Origin: Ryuthela nishihirai
Lineage: Eukaryota > Arthropoda > Arachnida > Araneae > Heptathelidae
Assembly: GCA_038380435.1 (NCBI GenBank)
Contig: JAWZYU010000119.1
Coordinates: forward strand, 62,001-126,000
Reading direction: 5' to 3'
DNA: 64,000 nucleotides
Below, in pieces: positions 11,123 through 22,499 of the stretch. How positions within the stretch are numbered: the stretch's first letter is position 1; each line of letters opens with the position of its first letter. Position numbers and translations under genes: made by a program. Below the pieces are notes generated by a model that saw only the letters and a list, made by a program, of their open reading frames with translations, ran no database searches and was not told the origin of the DNA.

Positions 11123-13473
11123 GATCCCTTAACTATTTTATATACGAGTTCCCAGCTCCTTTTTCTCAATTCTGAGATCATTTCGAAGGTTCCAATGTCG
11201 TTCGGAGAGGCGATTCGGAACCTGAATGTTGCCAGATCCCTTCACTATTTTATATACGAGTTTCCAGCTCCTTTTTCTCAATTCTGAGATCATTTCGAAG
11301 GTTCCAATGTCGTTCGGAGAGGCGATTCGGAACCTGAATGTTGCCAGATCCCTTCACTATTTTATATACGAGTTCCCAGCTCCTTTTTCTCAATTCTGAG
11401 ATCATTTCGAAGGTTCCAATGTCGTTCGGAGAGGCGATTCGGAACCTGAATGTTGCCAGATCCCTTCACTATTTTATATACGAGTTTCCAGCTCCTTTTT
11501 CTCAATTCTGAGTTCATTTCGAAGGTTCCAATGTCGTTCGGAGAGGCGATTCGGAACCTGAATGTTGCCAGATCCCTTAACTATTTTATATACGAGTTCC
11601 CAGCTCCTTTTTCTCAATTCTGAGATCATTTCGAAGGTTCCAATGTCGTTCGGAGAGGCGATTCGGAACCTGAATCTTGCCAGATCCCTTAACTATTTTA
11701 TATACGAGTTCCCAGCTCCTTTTTCTCAATTCTGAGATCATTTCGAAGGTTCCAATGTCGTTCGGAGAGGCGGTTCGGAACCTGAATGTTGCCAGATCCC
11801 TTAACTATTTTATATACGAGTTTCCAGCTCCTTTTTCTCAATTCTGAGATCATTTCGAAGGTTCCAATGTCGTTCGGAGAGGCGGTTCGGAACCTGAATG
11901 TTGCCAGATCCCTTAACTATTTTATATACGAGTTCCCAGCTCCTTTTTCTCAATTCTGAGATCATTTCGAAGGTTCCAATGTCGTTCGGAGAGGCGGTTC
12001 GGAACCTGAATGTTGCCAGATCCCTTGACTATTTTATATACGAGTTTCCAGCTCCTTTTTCTCAATTCTGAGATCATTTCGAAGGTTCCAATGTCGTTCG
12101 GAGAGGCGGTTCGGAACCTGAATGTTGCCAGATCCCTTAACTATTTTATATACGAGTTCCCAGCTCCTTTTTCTCAATTCTGAGATCATTTCGAAGGTTC
12201 CAATGTCGTTCGGAGAGGCGGTTCGGAACCTGAATGTTGCCAGATCCCTTAACTATTTTATATACGAGTTCCCAGCTCCTTTTTCTCAATTCTGAGATCA
12301 TTTCGAAGGTTCCAATGTCGTTCGGAGAGGCGGTTCGGAACCTGAATGTTGCCAGATCCCTTAACTATTTTATATACGAGTTCCCAGCTCCTTTTTCTCA
12401 ATTCTGAGATCATTTCGAAGGTTCCAATGTCGTTCGGAGAGGCGATTCGGAACCTGAATGTTGCCAGATCCCTTAACTATTTTATATACGAGTTCCCAGC
12501 TCCTTTTTCTCAATTCTGAGATCATTTCGAAGGTTCCAATGTCGTTCGGAGAGGCGGTTCGGAACCTGAATGTTGCCAGATCCCTTAACTATTTTATATA
12601 CGAGTTTCCAGCTCCTTTTTCTCAATTCTGAGATCATTTCGAAGGTTCCAATGTCGTTCGGAGAGGCGATTCGGAACCTGAATGTTGCCAGATCCCTTAA
12701 CTATTTTATATACGAGTTCCCAGCTCCTTTTTCTCAATTCTGAGATCATTTCGAAGGTTCCAATGTCGTTCGGAGAGGCGATTCGGAACCTGAATGTTGC
12801 CAGATCCCTTAACTATTTTATATACGAGTTCCCAGCTCCTTTTTCTCAATTCTGAGATCATTTCGAAGGTTCCAATGTCGTTCGGAGAGGCGATTCGGAA
12901 CCTGAATGTTGCCAGATCCCTTAACTATTTTATATACGAGTTTCCAGCTCCTTTTTCTCAATTCTGAGATCATTTCGAAGGTTCCAATGTCCTTCGGAGA
13001 GGCAATTCGGAAAACGAATGTTGCCAGATCCTTAAAGTATTTTAAATACTAGTTGCCAGATACATTTTCTCAACTCTGATATCAGTCGGAGCTTTTCAGA
13101 GGCAATTCGGAAAACGAATGTTGCCAGATCCTTAAACTATATTAAATACTAGTTGCCAGATACATTTTCTCAACTCTGATATCATTCGGAGCTTTTCAGA
13201 GGCAATTCGGAAAACGAATGTTGCCAGATCCTTAAACTATTTTAAATACTAGTTGCCAGATACATTTTCTCAACTCTGATATCAGTCGGAGCTTTTCAGA
13301 GGCAATTCGGAAAACGAATGTTGCCAGATCCTTAAACTATTTTAAATACTGGTTGCCAGATACATTTTCTCAACTGTGATATCAGTCGGAGCTTTTCAGA
13401 GGCAATTCGGAAAACGAATGTTGCCAGATCCTTAAACTATTTTAAATACTGGTTGCCAGATACATTTTCTCAA

Positions 13474-14673
13474 CTGTGATATCAGTCGGAGCTTTTCAGA
13501 GGCAATTCGGAAAACGAATGTTGCCAGATCCTTAAACTATTTTAAATACTAGTTGCCAGATACATTTTCTCAACTGTGATATCAGTCGGAGCTTTTCAGA
13601 GGCAATTCGGAAAACGAATGTTGCCAGATCCTTAAACTATTTTAAATACTAGTTGCCAGATACATTTTCTCAACTCTGATATCAGTCGGAGCTTTTCAGA
13701 GGCAATTCGGAAAACGAATGTTGCCAGATCCTTAAACTATTTTAAATACTAGTTGCCAGATACATTTTCTCAACTCTGATATCAGTCGGAGCTTTTCAGA
13801 CGCAATTCGGAAAACGAATGTTGCCAGATCCTTAAACTATTTTAAATACTAGTTGCCAGATACATTTTCTCAACTCTGATATCAGTCGGAGCTTTTCAGA
13901 GGCAATTCGGAAAACGAATGTTGCCAGATCCTTAAACTATTTTAAATACTAGTTGCCAGATACATTTTCTCAACTCTGATATCAGTCGGAGCTTTTCAGA
14001 GGCAATTCGGAAAACGAATGTTGCCAGATCCTTAAACTATTTTAAATACTAGTTGCCAGATACATTTTCTCAACTGTGATATCAGTCGGAGCTTTTCAGA
14101 GGCAATTCGGAAAACGAATGTTGCCAGATCCTTAAACTATTTTAAATACTAGTTGCCAGATACATTTTCTCAACTGTGATATCAGTCGGAGCTTTTCAGA
14201 GGCAATTCGGAAAACGAATGTTGCCAGATCCTTAAACTATTTTAAATACTAGTTGCCAGATACATTTTCTCAACTCTGATATCAGTCGGAGCTTTTCAGA
14301 GGCAATTCGGAAAACGAATGTTGCCAGATCCTTAAACTATTTTAAATACTAGTTGCCAGATACATTTTCTCAACTCTGATATCAGTCGGAGCTTTTCAGA
14401 CGCAATTCGGAAAACGAATGTTGCCAGATCCTTAAACTATTTTAAATACTAGTTGCCAGATACATTTTCTCAACTCTGATATCAGTCGGAGCTTTTCAGA
14501 GGCAATTCGGAAAACGAATGTTGCCAGATCCTTAAACTATTTTAAATACTAGTTGCCAGATACATTTTCTCAACTCTGATATCAGTCGGAGCTTTTCAGA
14601 GGCAATTCGGAAAACGAATGTTGCCAGATGCTTGAACTATTTTAAATACTAGTTGCCAGATACATTTTCTCAA
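13474..14673. repeat. Higher-order repeat, 2 x 600 bp, in array 2
   Basis: Diagnostic variants recur exactly 600 bp apart. CAACTGTGAT monomers lie at about 13474 and 13574 and again at 14074 and 14174. The GACGCAATTCGG variant lies at about 13799 and 14399. Six 100-bp monomers have therefore been duplicated as a block, which is what unequal exchange within a homogenising array produces. Confidence 0.8.
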
Positions 14674-14987
14674 CTCTGACATCAGTCGGAGCTTTTCAGA
14701 GGCAATTCGGAAAACGAATGTTGCCAGATCCTTAAACTATTTTAAATACCAGTTGCCAGATACATTTTCTCAACTCTGATATCAGTCGGAGCTTTTCAGA
14801 GGCAATTCGGAAAACGAATGTTGCCAGATCCTTAAACTATTTTAAATACTAGTTGCCAGATACATTTTCTCAACTCTGATATCAGTCGGAGCTTTTCAGA
14901 GGCAATTCGGAAAACGAATGTTGCCAGATCCTTAAACTATTTTAAATACTAGTTGCCAGATACATTTTCTCAACTCTGATATCAGTC

Positions 14988-15519
14988 GCAGCTTTTCAAT
15001 GTCCTTCGGAGAGGCAATTCGGAAAACGAATGTTGCCAGATCCTTAAACTATATTAAATACTAGTTGCCAGATACATTTTCTCCACTCTGATATCAGTCG
15101 GAGCTTTTCAGAGGCAATTCGGAAAACGAATGTTGCCAGATCCTTAAACTATTTTAAATACTAGTTGCCAGATACATTTTCTCAACTCTGATATCAGTCG
15201 GAGCTTTTCAGAGGCAATTCGGAAAACGAATGTTGCCAGATCCTTAAACTATTTTAAATACTAGTTGCCAGATACATTTTCTCAACTCTGATATCAGTCG
15301 CAGCTTTTCAATGTCCTTCGGAGAGGCAATTCGGAAAACGAATGTTGCCAGATCCTTAAACTATATTAAATACTAGTTGCCAGATACATTTTCTCCACTC
15401 TGATATCAGTCGGAGCTTTTCAGAGGCAATTCGGAAAACGAATGTTGCCAGATCCTTAAACTATTTTAAATACTAGTTGCCAGATACATTTTCTCAACTC
15501 TGATATCAGTCGGAGCTTT
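14988..15519. repeat. Higher-order duplication, 312-bp offset
   Basis: The sequence GCAGCTTTTCAATG followed by a 112-bp monomer with ATATTAAAT and CTCCACTCTG occurs at 14988 and again at 15300, an offset of 312 (112+100+100). Array 4 has this compound unit once, near 46808, so the extra copy is local to array 2. Confidence 0.75.
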
Positions 15520-16033
15520 TGAATGTCCTTCGGATAGGCAGTTCGAAAACCGAATGTTGCCAGATCCCTCAACTATTCTAAATACCAGTTGCCAGATACA
15601 TGTTCTGAACTCTGAGTTCAGTTTCAATGTCCTTCCTAGAGGCAGATCGGAAACCGAATGTTGCCAGATCCCTCAACTATTTTAAATAACAATTGCCAGA
15701 TACATGTTCTGAACTCTGATCGGAGAGGCGGTTGGTGACAGGAATGTTGCCAGATCCCTAAACTGTTTTAAATAACAGTTGCCAGATACATGTTCTGAAC
15801 TCTGATCGGAGAGGCGGTTGGGAACAGGAATGTTGCCAGATCCCTAAACTATTTTAAATAACAGTTGTCAGATACATGTTCTGATCGGAGAGGCGGTTGG
15901 TGACAGGAATGTTGCCAGATCCCTAAACTATTTTAAATAACAGTTGTCAGATACATGTTCTGATCGGAGAGGCGGTTGGTGACAGGAATGTTGCCAGATC
16001 CCTAAACTATTTGAAATAACAGTTGCCAGATAC

Positions 16034-17450
16034 TTCTGAGTGTTTTTTGGAGCATTTCTTGACTGTCTGATGCCTTCCCTTGACTTTTTTTTTTATCTGT
16101 AGAACGGGTCTGTTTGTCGCGGTTAAACCGCTATTCTGTTGGCGGGAAAGTGCTTAATTCAATTATTCCTTTGTTCTCTGACTGTCTGGGGCTTGCAGAC
16201 TGTGTCTCTTGCACTTTGCTACTGTCCGGTCGCTCTGCTCTGCACAAATGCAAATGGCGGCTTGTTTTTGGGCTCTATGGGGGAATTTTAGCTGCATTTT
16301 GTTCCTGGTTTCTTCTGGGGCTATTTTTGGGGCGTTTTTTTGCTAGATTTAGTTACTTTGGGTCGAATGGAGAACTAAGGGTGTGTTTTGGGAAAGGGGA
16401 GGTGGTTTTTTGGGGCGTGGGGAGCCTTTTTTGGGGGTATTTGGCCACTTTGCATTCTGGGGTTTGTTTTGGCTTTGCGGCTTTTTCTGTCACTTCAGGT
16501 TTGTTTTGGGGGGTGACTTCGGGTGTTTTTGGGACCTTTTGGGGCGTTTTTGTATACTGCGGACAGCTGGGGTCTGTCGGACGAATGGGGCGTTTTTGGG
16601 GTTTTTATGCTCCCTATGGGGTCATTTCCGGTGACCTTTCACCCCAGGAAGGGACTCTATTACCCCTACCTCGGGGTCGCTTACGGTCAGTTTGTGACGA
16701 TTAGGGCGCCCTCTGGGAGCGTTTATGTGCGTGACGTTTGGGGCTTTTTAGGGGTCACTTCCGGTGGTCGGGATCACTTCCGGTTTAGTGTGGGGGTCAC
16801 CTGCTGTGAGTTTGACCTTCTGGGTGATTTTGGCAATTTTTGGGGCTTTTTTTGAATTTTGGCGAATTTTTTTGTTATTTTTAAGGCGTTTCTTGCTTGT
16901 CTGATGCCTTCCCTGCACTTTTTTTTTTTATCTATAGAATGGGTCTGTTTGTGGCGGTTAAATCGCTATTCCGTGGGCGGGAAATTGCATAATTGAATTA
17001 TTCCTTTGTTCTCTGACTCACTGGGACTTGCAGCGTGTCTCTCTTACACTTTGCTACTGTCCGGTCACTCTGCTGTTAGCAAATGCAAATGGCGGCGTTT
17101 TTTTGGGCTCTATGGGGGAATTTTAGCTGCTTTTTCTTCCTGGTTTCTTCTGGGGCTATTTCTGGGGCGTTTTTTTGCTAGATTTAGTCACTTTGGGTGG
17201 TATTGAGCACTAAGGGTGTGTTTTTGGAGAAGGGGGTGGGTTTTTTGGGGAGTAGGGAGTGTTTTTTGGGGGTATTTTGGCGCTTTGCATTCTGGGGTTT
17301 GTTTTCGCTTTGGGGCTTTTTGCGTCACTTCAGGTGTGTTTTGGGGGTCACTTCCGGTTCTTTGGGGACTTTTCATTATACTGGGGCCTGTCGGAACACT
17401 GGGGGTTTTTTGGGGTTATTTTTTTTTAATGTTCAGCTCCACCCTCCTGC
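16034..17450 (+). repeat. Block C2: G/T-rich tandem unit, two subunits
   Basis: Nearly the same as C1. The composite ATGCAAATGGCGGC lies at 16248-16261 and 17083-17096, and the CTCF-like site at 16705-16715. It directly follows satellite array 2, as C1 follows array 1. Confidence 0.85.
16705..16715 (-). promoter_or_regulatory. CTCF-like core motif in C2
   Basis: Same CAGAGGGCGCC on the minus strand, at the same place in the subunit as in C1. Confidence 0.45.
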
Positions 17451-18665
17451 GATGTGACCGTGCTATATCTAAAGAGCTCCTCAATTGAACTCTTGAAACA
17501 ATATTCCACACTAGCCATCACAAATAATCAATTCATTTATTCACTTTCCTTACTGGCATTCTTCATTGCTTTAAAAACATGGATGCCTACAGTTAGATTC
17601 CTACGTCAGTATCTTTTAAAACTTGTGGAGCCTTTTTTTCCTAATCTCTTATCTTTTAGGACTATTAACGCAAAGGATTCATAGGCACTTCGTATTAGAC
17701 AACATATAGATTTCGAATATTTTGTAAAAACAAATTGGCTTAGTAAAAACAACTCTTAAATAATATAACATTATTTTTGTGTTTCTCTTAATAAAAAAGA
17801 ATATTGATATTATTTGATGAATTCAATACTTTCTTAAAATCTTTATGAAATTACATATTTGAAAAGGTTCCTAAGTTTTATGTTTCGAAGAATTCAAACG
17901 AAGCATTTTTTCTATTTACAACTTTACAGAGCAGACGTTCTTACTAGCAGGACTGAAAGGGTATAGATTTTTATCCCTAACGAGATAGATAAATAAATAT
18001 TTTTAACCAATCACAGCTCGGGAAGCAGATGAAGAAAGGGTTAAAATGGCTCCTAAAGGTACTCCTAGTATTTCCTAGACTTCAGAATAGGGAATCACCA
18101 AATGGACTGATTAAGGTATTTAAATAGGGTTTAAACTTTTCGTATATTTTAATTCTTCCCTATTTAAAAGAGATGATGGAGTCGTTATTTTCAACCCATC
18201 AGATTTAAACGCTCAGATGGCAAAGGATTTCATTGGATACCTAGTTTCATTTCGGAACTGCTCTATTCTGCACTCTCTGCCATAGCGATGTCATTGCACA
18301 TGAGATCTGCGCATAGGTATGTAAGGACAGAGCAATGACGTCATCAACATATCACCTTTTCATCGACATAGTTATCCTACAGCGCATTCAATCGGAGCAT
18401 TTATACGTAACAACGTATACATGGACAGCCTTATGACGTCATAACTTCTTTAACCAATCAATTCAAACCTTAATCATGTGATCATGTAATACTTATCCTA
18501 CACGGACTTTACAAATTTATTTTTTTAACCGATGAATTCAAACCTCAATCGTGTCATCAGTAATACCTTTGTAATATATAATAATACTTAATTACTAATG
18601 GTAATCCTATCCCTCGATTTACACGGTACTCAGTTCACACAATTTTGGCTTTCCACGGTGAAAAA

Positions 18666-18756
18666 ATGCAACCCGTTTCGATTGACACGGTAGTCACTGA
18701 GACGTACGTAGAAAGGAAATCTCAGTCACTACCGTGTCAATCGAAACGGGTTGCAT
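18666..18756. repeat. Near-perfect inverted repeat, 37-bp arms
   Basis: Left arm 18666-18702 and right arm 18720-18756 start and end with ATGCAACCCGTTTCG and its complement. They pair over 37 bp with one mismatch around a 17-nt spacer. The fold would be a hairpin of about 91 nt, of pre-miRNA size, or a young foldback element. No target duplication is visible. Confidence 0.85.
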
Positions 18757-18919
18757 ATTAGGAGCCTGGCACGCTACTGACTGAGCCACCGCAATCCTGG
18801 CTCCAACTGGAAATGGGGTTCAGGCGTCGGTGGGAAATGTGGGTTTCAAATAAAGTAGTTTCTGAAAAACGCCACTTTCAGATATTCCAGTCTTTGTTAA
18901 GAACTAGCGGTCGGATCTA

Positions 18920-19129
18920 CAGTCGCTCCAAAAAGTATCCGAACACTATGGTGGATTCAGAAAAAATATCTGGCAACGAATTGTTTAGAAATTAATGATC
19001 TGGCAACTTTCGTGTCACGTGACACAAAGGTTCCCAGATCACAAATTTCTAAAAAAAAAATCGTTGCCAGACATTTTTTTCTGAATTCTCTAATCAACCA
19101 CATTGTTCGGATATTTATTTCAGCGACTG
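18920..19129. mobile_element. Tc1/mariner-like palindromic MITE
   Basis: 210 bp, flanked by TA on both sides (18918-18919 and 19130-19131). It starts CAGTCGCTCC and ends AGCGACTG. The two arms are imperfect inverted repeats along nearly the whole length (TATCCGAACA, GATTCAGAAAAAA and TCTGGCAACGA recur inverted). They meet at the 14-bp palindrome GTGTCACGTGACAC (19012-19025). TA flanks and a CAG...CTG terminus fit nonautonomous Tc1/mariner elements. There is no transposase. Its right arm resembles the satellite monomer. Confidence 0.8.
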
Positions 19130-19131
19130 TA

Positions 19132-19241
19132 CACGAAGGTTGCCAGATCACTAATTTATTTTAAAAAAAAAATCTTTCCCACACGTCTTTTTCTGAATTC
19201 TGTAATCAACCAGCGTTCGGATCTTTATTTCAGCGACTGTA
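19132..19241. repeat. Extra head-to-tail copy of the MITE right arm
   Basis: 110 bp directly after the MITE repeating its right arm: GAAGGTTGCCAGATCACTAA through CAGCGACTGTA. The length and the box order (GTTGCCAGATC, A/T tract, TTTTTCTGAATTCT, GTTCGGA) parallel the 112-bp satellite. Confidence 0.75.
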
Positions 19242-19259
19242 CATGAAGGTTGCGGAGGT

Positions 19260-19345
19260 AAAATCTCAGCGGTGCCCCAGCTGGGACTCGAACCTGGGAA
19301 ATGCAGATTACGCGCCTGGCACGCTACTGACTGAGCCACCGCAAT
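19260..19345 (-). mobile_element. SINE1 tRNA-like head (isolated)
   Basis: Minus strand has an A-box-like TGGCTCAGTCAGTAG and a B box GGTTCGAGTCC with acceptor-like ends GCGGTG / CACCGC. The T stem has mismatches, so it is a SINE head and not a functional tRNA. The E' copy is at 50734-50819. Confidence 0.65.
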
Positions 19346-19469
19346 CCTGGCTCCAACTGGAAATGGGGTTCAGGCGTCGGTGGGAAATGTGGGTTTCAAA
19401 TAAATTAGTTTCTGAAAAACGCCACTTTCAGATATTCCAGTCTTTCTTAACAACTAGCGGTCGGATCTA

Positions 19470-19626
19470 CAGTCGCTCCAAAAAGTATCCGAACACTATG
19501 GTGGATTCAGAAAAAATATCTCGCAACGAATTGTTAGAAATTAGTTATCTGGCAACCTTCGTGTCACGTGACACGAAGGTGGCAAATACTGTTTCCGAAT
19601 TCTGTAATCAACCATTTCAGCGACTG
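19470..19626. mobile_element. Palindromic MITE, second copy, deleted right arm
   Basis: 157 bp with TA flanks (19468-19469 and 19627-19628). The left arm is complete, with the central GTGTCACGTGACAC, and the right arm is shortened internally. Confidence 0.75.
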
Positions 19627-19628
19627 TA

Positions 19629-19736
19629 GACGAAGGTTGCCAGATCACTAATTTCTAAAAAAAAAATTGTTGCCGGATATTTCTTCGGACTTCTCTAGTC
19701 CAGAATAGTGTTCAGATATTTTTTTGAGCGACTGTA
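19629..19736. repeat. Further head-to-tail MITE right-arm copy
   Basis: 108 bp, again GAAGGTTGCCAGATCACTAA to GAGCGACTGTA, directly after the second MITE. With 19132-19241 it shows repeated tandem addition of arms of satellite length. Confidence 0.7.
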
Positions 19737-19852
19737 CGTCCCCGCCATTTTCCTAATCCGTAAAATGTTTGTGACATCCACTTTTAGCCCAAGATGTACT
19801 GAGAGGTGAAACAACTTCACCTGAAAAAAAAAAAATGATCGCTTTACTACCG

Positions 19853-20310
19853 TCTGCGGTTCCAGGTTCGAGTCCCAGCTGAGTAAGCCTCGAGATTCAT
19901 TTCCGCAAAACTCCCCGCCCTGCCCACGGTCAGTAGGGAACAGCGACGGGCTTGGAAAGGTCGCCGTCCGTCGGATGGAACGTTAAGCCGAGCCCGCTGT
20001 GCAGGTACAAGAACGCGCTGCATGGCGTCGACGGGAACTACCGTCTCCCAACAGATGTTCCAGTAGGTCCTCAACCGTCTCTGAAACCTCGGGTTTCTTG
20101 TGACCTGGCCATTTGGCACATTTTGTGAAAACAATTAACGTACCCTGTGCATTTGAAAAACATGCCGGATGGCATTTATGGAAGGCTACCATCTGTCTCC
20201 CAACGGCTGTTCCACGGAGTCCCCTCCGTCAACCTTCTCCGAGGCTCTTGTGACTCGTCCATTTAGCCCATTGGGTACAAAAAAGTGCCGCTCAGAGGTT
20301 AAAATGCCTA
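19853..20310 (+). mobile_element. SINE1 with duplicated 3' half
   Basis: tRNA-like head with GGTTCGAGTCCCAGCTG, then the middle module (CTGCCCACGGTCAGTAGG, GGATGGAACGTTAAGCC) and the 3' module to about 20137. A second 3' module then follows, from GTACCCTGTGCATTTG to GTGCCGCTCAGAGGTTAAA. Either a second SINE inserted end to end or the 3' half was duplicated. The E' copy is at 51327-51784. Confidence 0.75.
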
Positions 20311-20329
20311 TCTTCTCTATGGCGTATTA

Positions 20330-20425
20330 AAGTGATCAAAGGGACCTGGGTTCGAGCCCCGTGGATGTTTGTGTTGTCCCACCACACTCACAGACCTTCT
20401 ACTATTTATTTTTTATTTCATTTAT
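20330..20425 (+). mobile_element. SINE2 fragment
   Basis: B-box region GGACCTGGGTTCGAGCCC joined to the later piece CACAGACCTTCTACTAT, with the middle missing. The E' copy is at 51804-51899. Confidence 0.6.
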
Positions 20426-20459
20426 GAACATCTCTTTTTCCCTAAAATCTAGCAACTTT

Positions 20460-20990
20460 GGATAATAATTCTCGTTGTAAAATGACAGGTAAAAAAAATT
20501 GGCTCAGTAAAAACTAATTTTAAATAATAACTTATTATAAAACATTTTTTTTGTCTTTCTGAAACGTCTCTTAATAAAAAAGAATATTTATTTGTTTGAT
20601 GATCTCAATATTTTTTTTAAATCTTTATAAAAATTATATATTTGAAAAGGTTCCTAACTTTTATGTTTGTTAGAATTCAAACGAAACTTTTTTATTTATC
20701 GACAACATTCTACGAGGTAACTTTACCGAGGTGACGTCACGTCTCCATAAATAATGTTAGGTTCGATAACTAAGAAAACCGACTGCGGCTACGACCGTTG
20801 AATAAACTGTTTCATGTTACCGCAAACTAATGCCTCGGAGTGCTATAAATAAACCCTCCAGGTGGCGATAGGTTGTGGTTTCAGTTTCTTTGATGTACCG
20901 CAAACTGTCAATCAAGGCTTCTGCAGGTGTTAACAGGAACGCTTAACGATAATTCACTTGGATGTATTCTTCGAATGGCCAAATATTCTG
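20460..20990. repeat. Diverged third copy of the post-C/D promoter-like segment
   Basis: Matches 6420-6830 at lower identity: GAAAAGGTTCCTAA, then a TATA-like GCTATAAATAAACCCTCCA (compare AGCTAAAAATAGACCCTCG in D), then GGCTTCTGCAGGTGTT and CACTTGGATGTATTCTTCG. Near 20859 CAGGTGGCGAT misses the CTCF core by one base, and a TGACGTCA lies at 20732. The conserved order suggests a real module, possibly a promoter. The E' copy is at 51934-52464. Confidence 0.55.
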
Positions 20991-21335
20991 TGATTTTTCC
21001 AAAATAAAAAACTTCGATTATACATACATACATATCTAAATAAAAACTAATATCCAAGCATTTATGGTGTAATAAAATGAGAAATGTTAGAAGAAAAATA
21101 AAATTTCCACTATTTCATTAACTTTTCAAGTCTCATTTTCTCCGAGTGTCTCTAACGAAATAAGAGGGGGCATTCCTATCACACCCTTCAAAGGAACGAA
21201 CTTAATAAATTCCTTTGTATATTTTATTTCTCCGAGAAATTTTTTAAATAAATTCAAAAATGTGGAGGGATAAGTGTTTTCTAAGTATTTTCTGTATTTT
21301 CTAAGCCACTGAAGAACAGTGATCATTATTTCACT

Positions 21336-21393
21336 CCGAGGATGAGTTGTTTTACCTCTGAGCGGCGCTTTTTTGGCCAACAGTGGGCTAACT
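21336..21393 (-). mobile_element. SINE1 3'-end fragment
   Basis: GTTGTTTTACCTCTGAGCGG followed by GGGCTAACTTAG. The E' copy is at 52810-52867. Confidence 0.6.
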
Positions 21394-21550
21394 TAGACAA
21401 GGAGCCCGGGGGTTCATTCAGAAGGGGGACGTTCTTGCAGAAGAAATGAAAAACTTGGAAGGAAAAAAATAGTCGTAAATCACCTAATTACATACAGTAG
21501 AAACAAGCTGTAGAGATTGGGTAGAACCCCACATTGATATCTGGAGTTGT

Positions 21551-21936
21551 TGTTGGGTTGTTTTACCTCTGAGCGGCACTTTTTTGCACACCATGGGCTA
21601 AATGGCCAGGTCACATGGACCCCGAAAACTCAGAGAAGGTTGGGAGAGGGGACCCACTGGAACAGCTGTTGGGAGACAGATGGTAGCCTCCCGTCAAGGC
21701 CATCCAGCGTGTTATTTAACGTGCACAGGGTACGGCTCTCCCACACACGGGGCCACGGCTTAACGTCCCATCTGACGGACGCGGCCTTTCCAAGCCCCAT
21801 CGGTGTCGCCTACTGACCGTGGGCAGGGCGAGGAATTTTGCTGAGATAAATCTCAACGCTGACCCAGCTGGGACTCGAACCTGGGAACTAGAGATTACAA
21901 GCCTGGCGCGCTACCGACTGAGCCACCCCCGCCCCA
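21551..21936 (-). mobile_element. SINE1, near full length
   Basis: The best reference copy here, about 385 bp. On the minus strand it has a tRNA-like head with A box TGGCTCAGTCGGTAGCGC and B box GGTTCGAGTCC (about 21868-21936). A body follows with CTGCCCACGGTCAGTAGG, GGACGTTAAGCCGTGGCC and CTGTGCACGTTAAATAACA. The 3' module ends GTGCCGCTCAGAGGTAAAAC followed by AACCCA. No coding capacity; it would depend on a LINE partner. The E' copy is at 53025-53410. Confidence 0.85.
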
Positions 21937-22499
21937 GGAAAAATACTGACACGGAATCTGGCAACAAAGCCATTCAATACATTGAAGTACCAAGTCTCCT
22001 GAGTACGAAAATATATAGATATTAAAGTCGCATAAAAAAAAGGCTTCAGAAAGAGTCGAAAACCAAAAAAAGGCATTATACAGGGTGATGAAAAAGTCGC
22101 TCTGCACCAGATAAGGAATGAGATATTCGCACCCGTACAATTATAATAAATGTTGAAATTGCGTCTCCAGTCTGTCATCAAGAATCAGTGGTCCGAATTA
22201 CGAAAAAAAAAAAAGCCCCCGTAGCTTTTTTATGGATTCTGCAACAGAGTGAATTTTTGCAACTTTTGATTCTTTGTACCGTCTTTCTTTTGTGACTTTT
22301 ACCCAACATCTACACATTTCCGTAATCGCGGGGATCCATTTACAAGATTCCATTTCCTCGCCGATTTTAAATATTAAGTTTTTTGGTATCTATCTGTATT
22401 AAGATCCTAAAAAAAAAAAGGGGGAATGGTATAATATATCGTCAGTCCGCCTCCGCGCGCCGAGTCAAAGAATGCTGCACTTGGTACAAATCATCCTCT

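Larger units (their letters stand above)
11123..16033. repeat. Satellite array 2 (112/100-bp monomers)
   Basis: Same family and same internal order as array 1: type A 112-bp monomers (about 11123-12985), then type B mostly in the 100-bp form (about 12990-15520), then degraded terminal units (15520-16033), then block C2. The array starts abruptly in unique AT-rich DNA at GATCCCTTAAC. The terminal part has two copies of a 79-bp unit (around 15867 and 15946), where array 1 has one. Confidence 0.97.
18762..19628. repeat. Direct duplication, 550-bp offset
   Basis: The series SINE1-head remnant, about 120 bp of spacer, and palindromic MITE occurs at 18762 and again at 19312 (CTGAGCCACC at 18781 and 19331). 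Copies differ by substitutions and by a deletion in the second MITE. The E' copy spans about 50235-51102. Confidence 0.85.

Noticed and set aside
19260..19345. Functional tRNA gene
   Set aside because: Good A and B boxes but a mismatched T stem, and the same head occurs attached to SINE bodies.
21126..21380. 84-codon minus-strand ORF
   Set aside because: Its start lies in a SINE1 3' end and the body has no recognisable domain. It could be a fragment, but I see no support.
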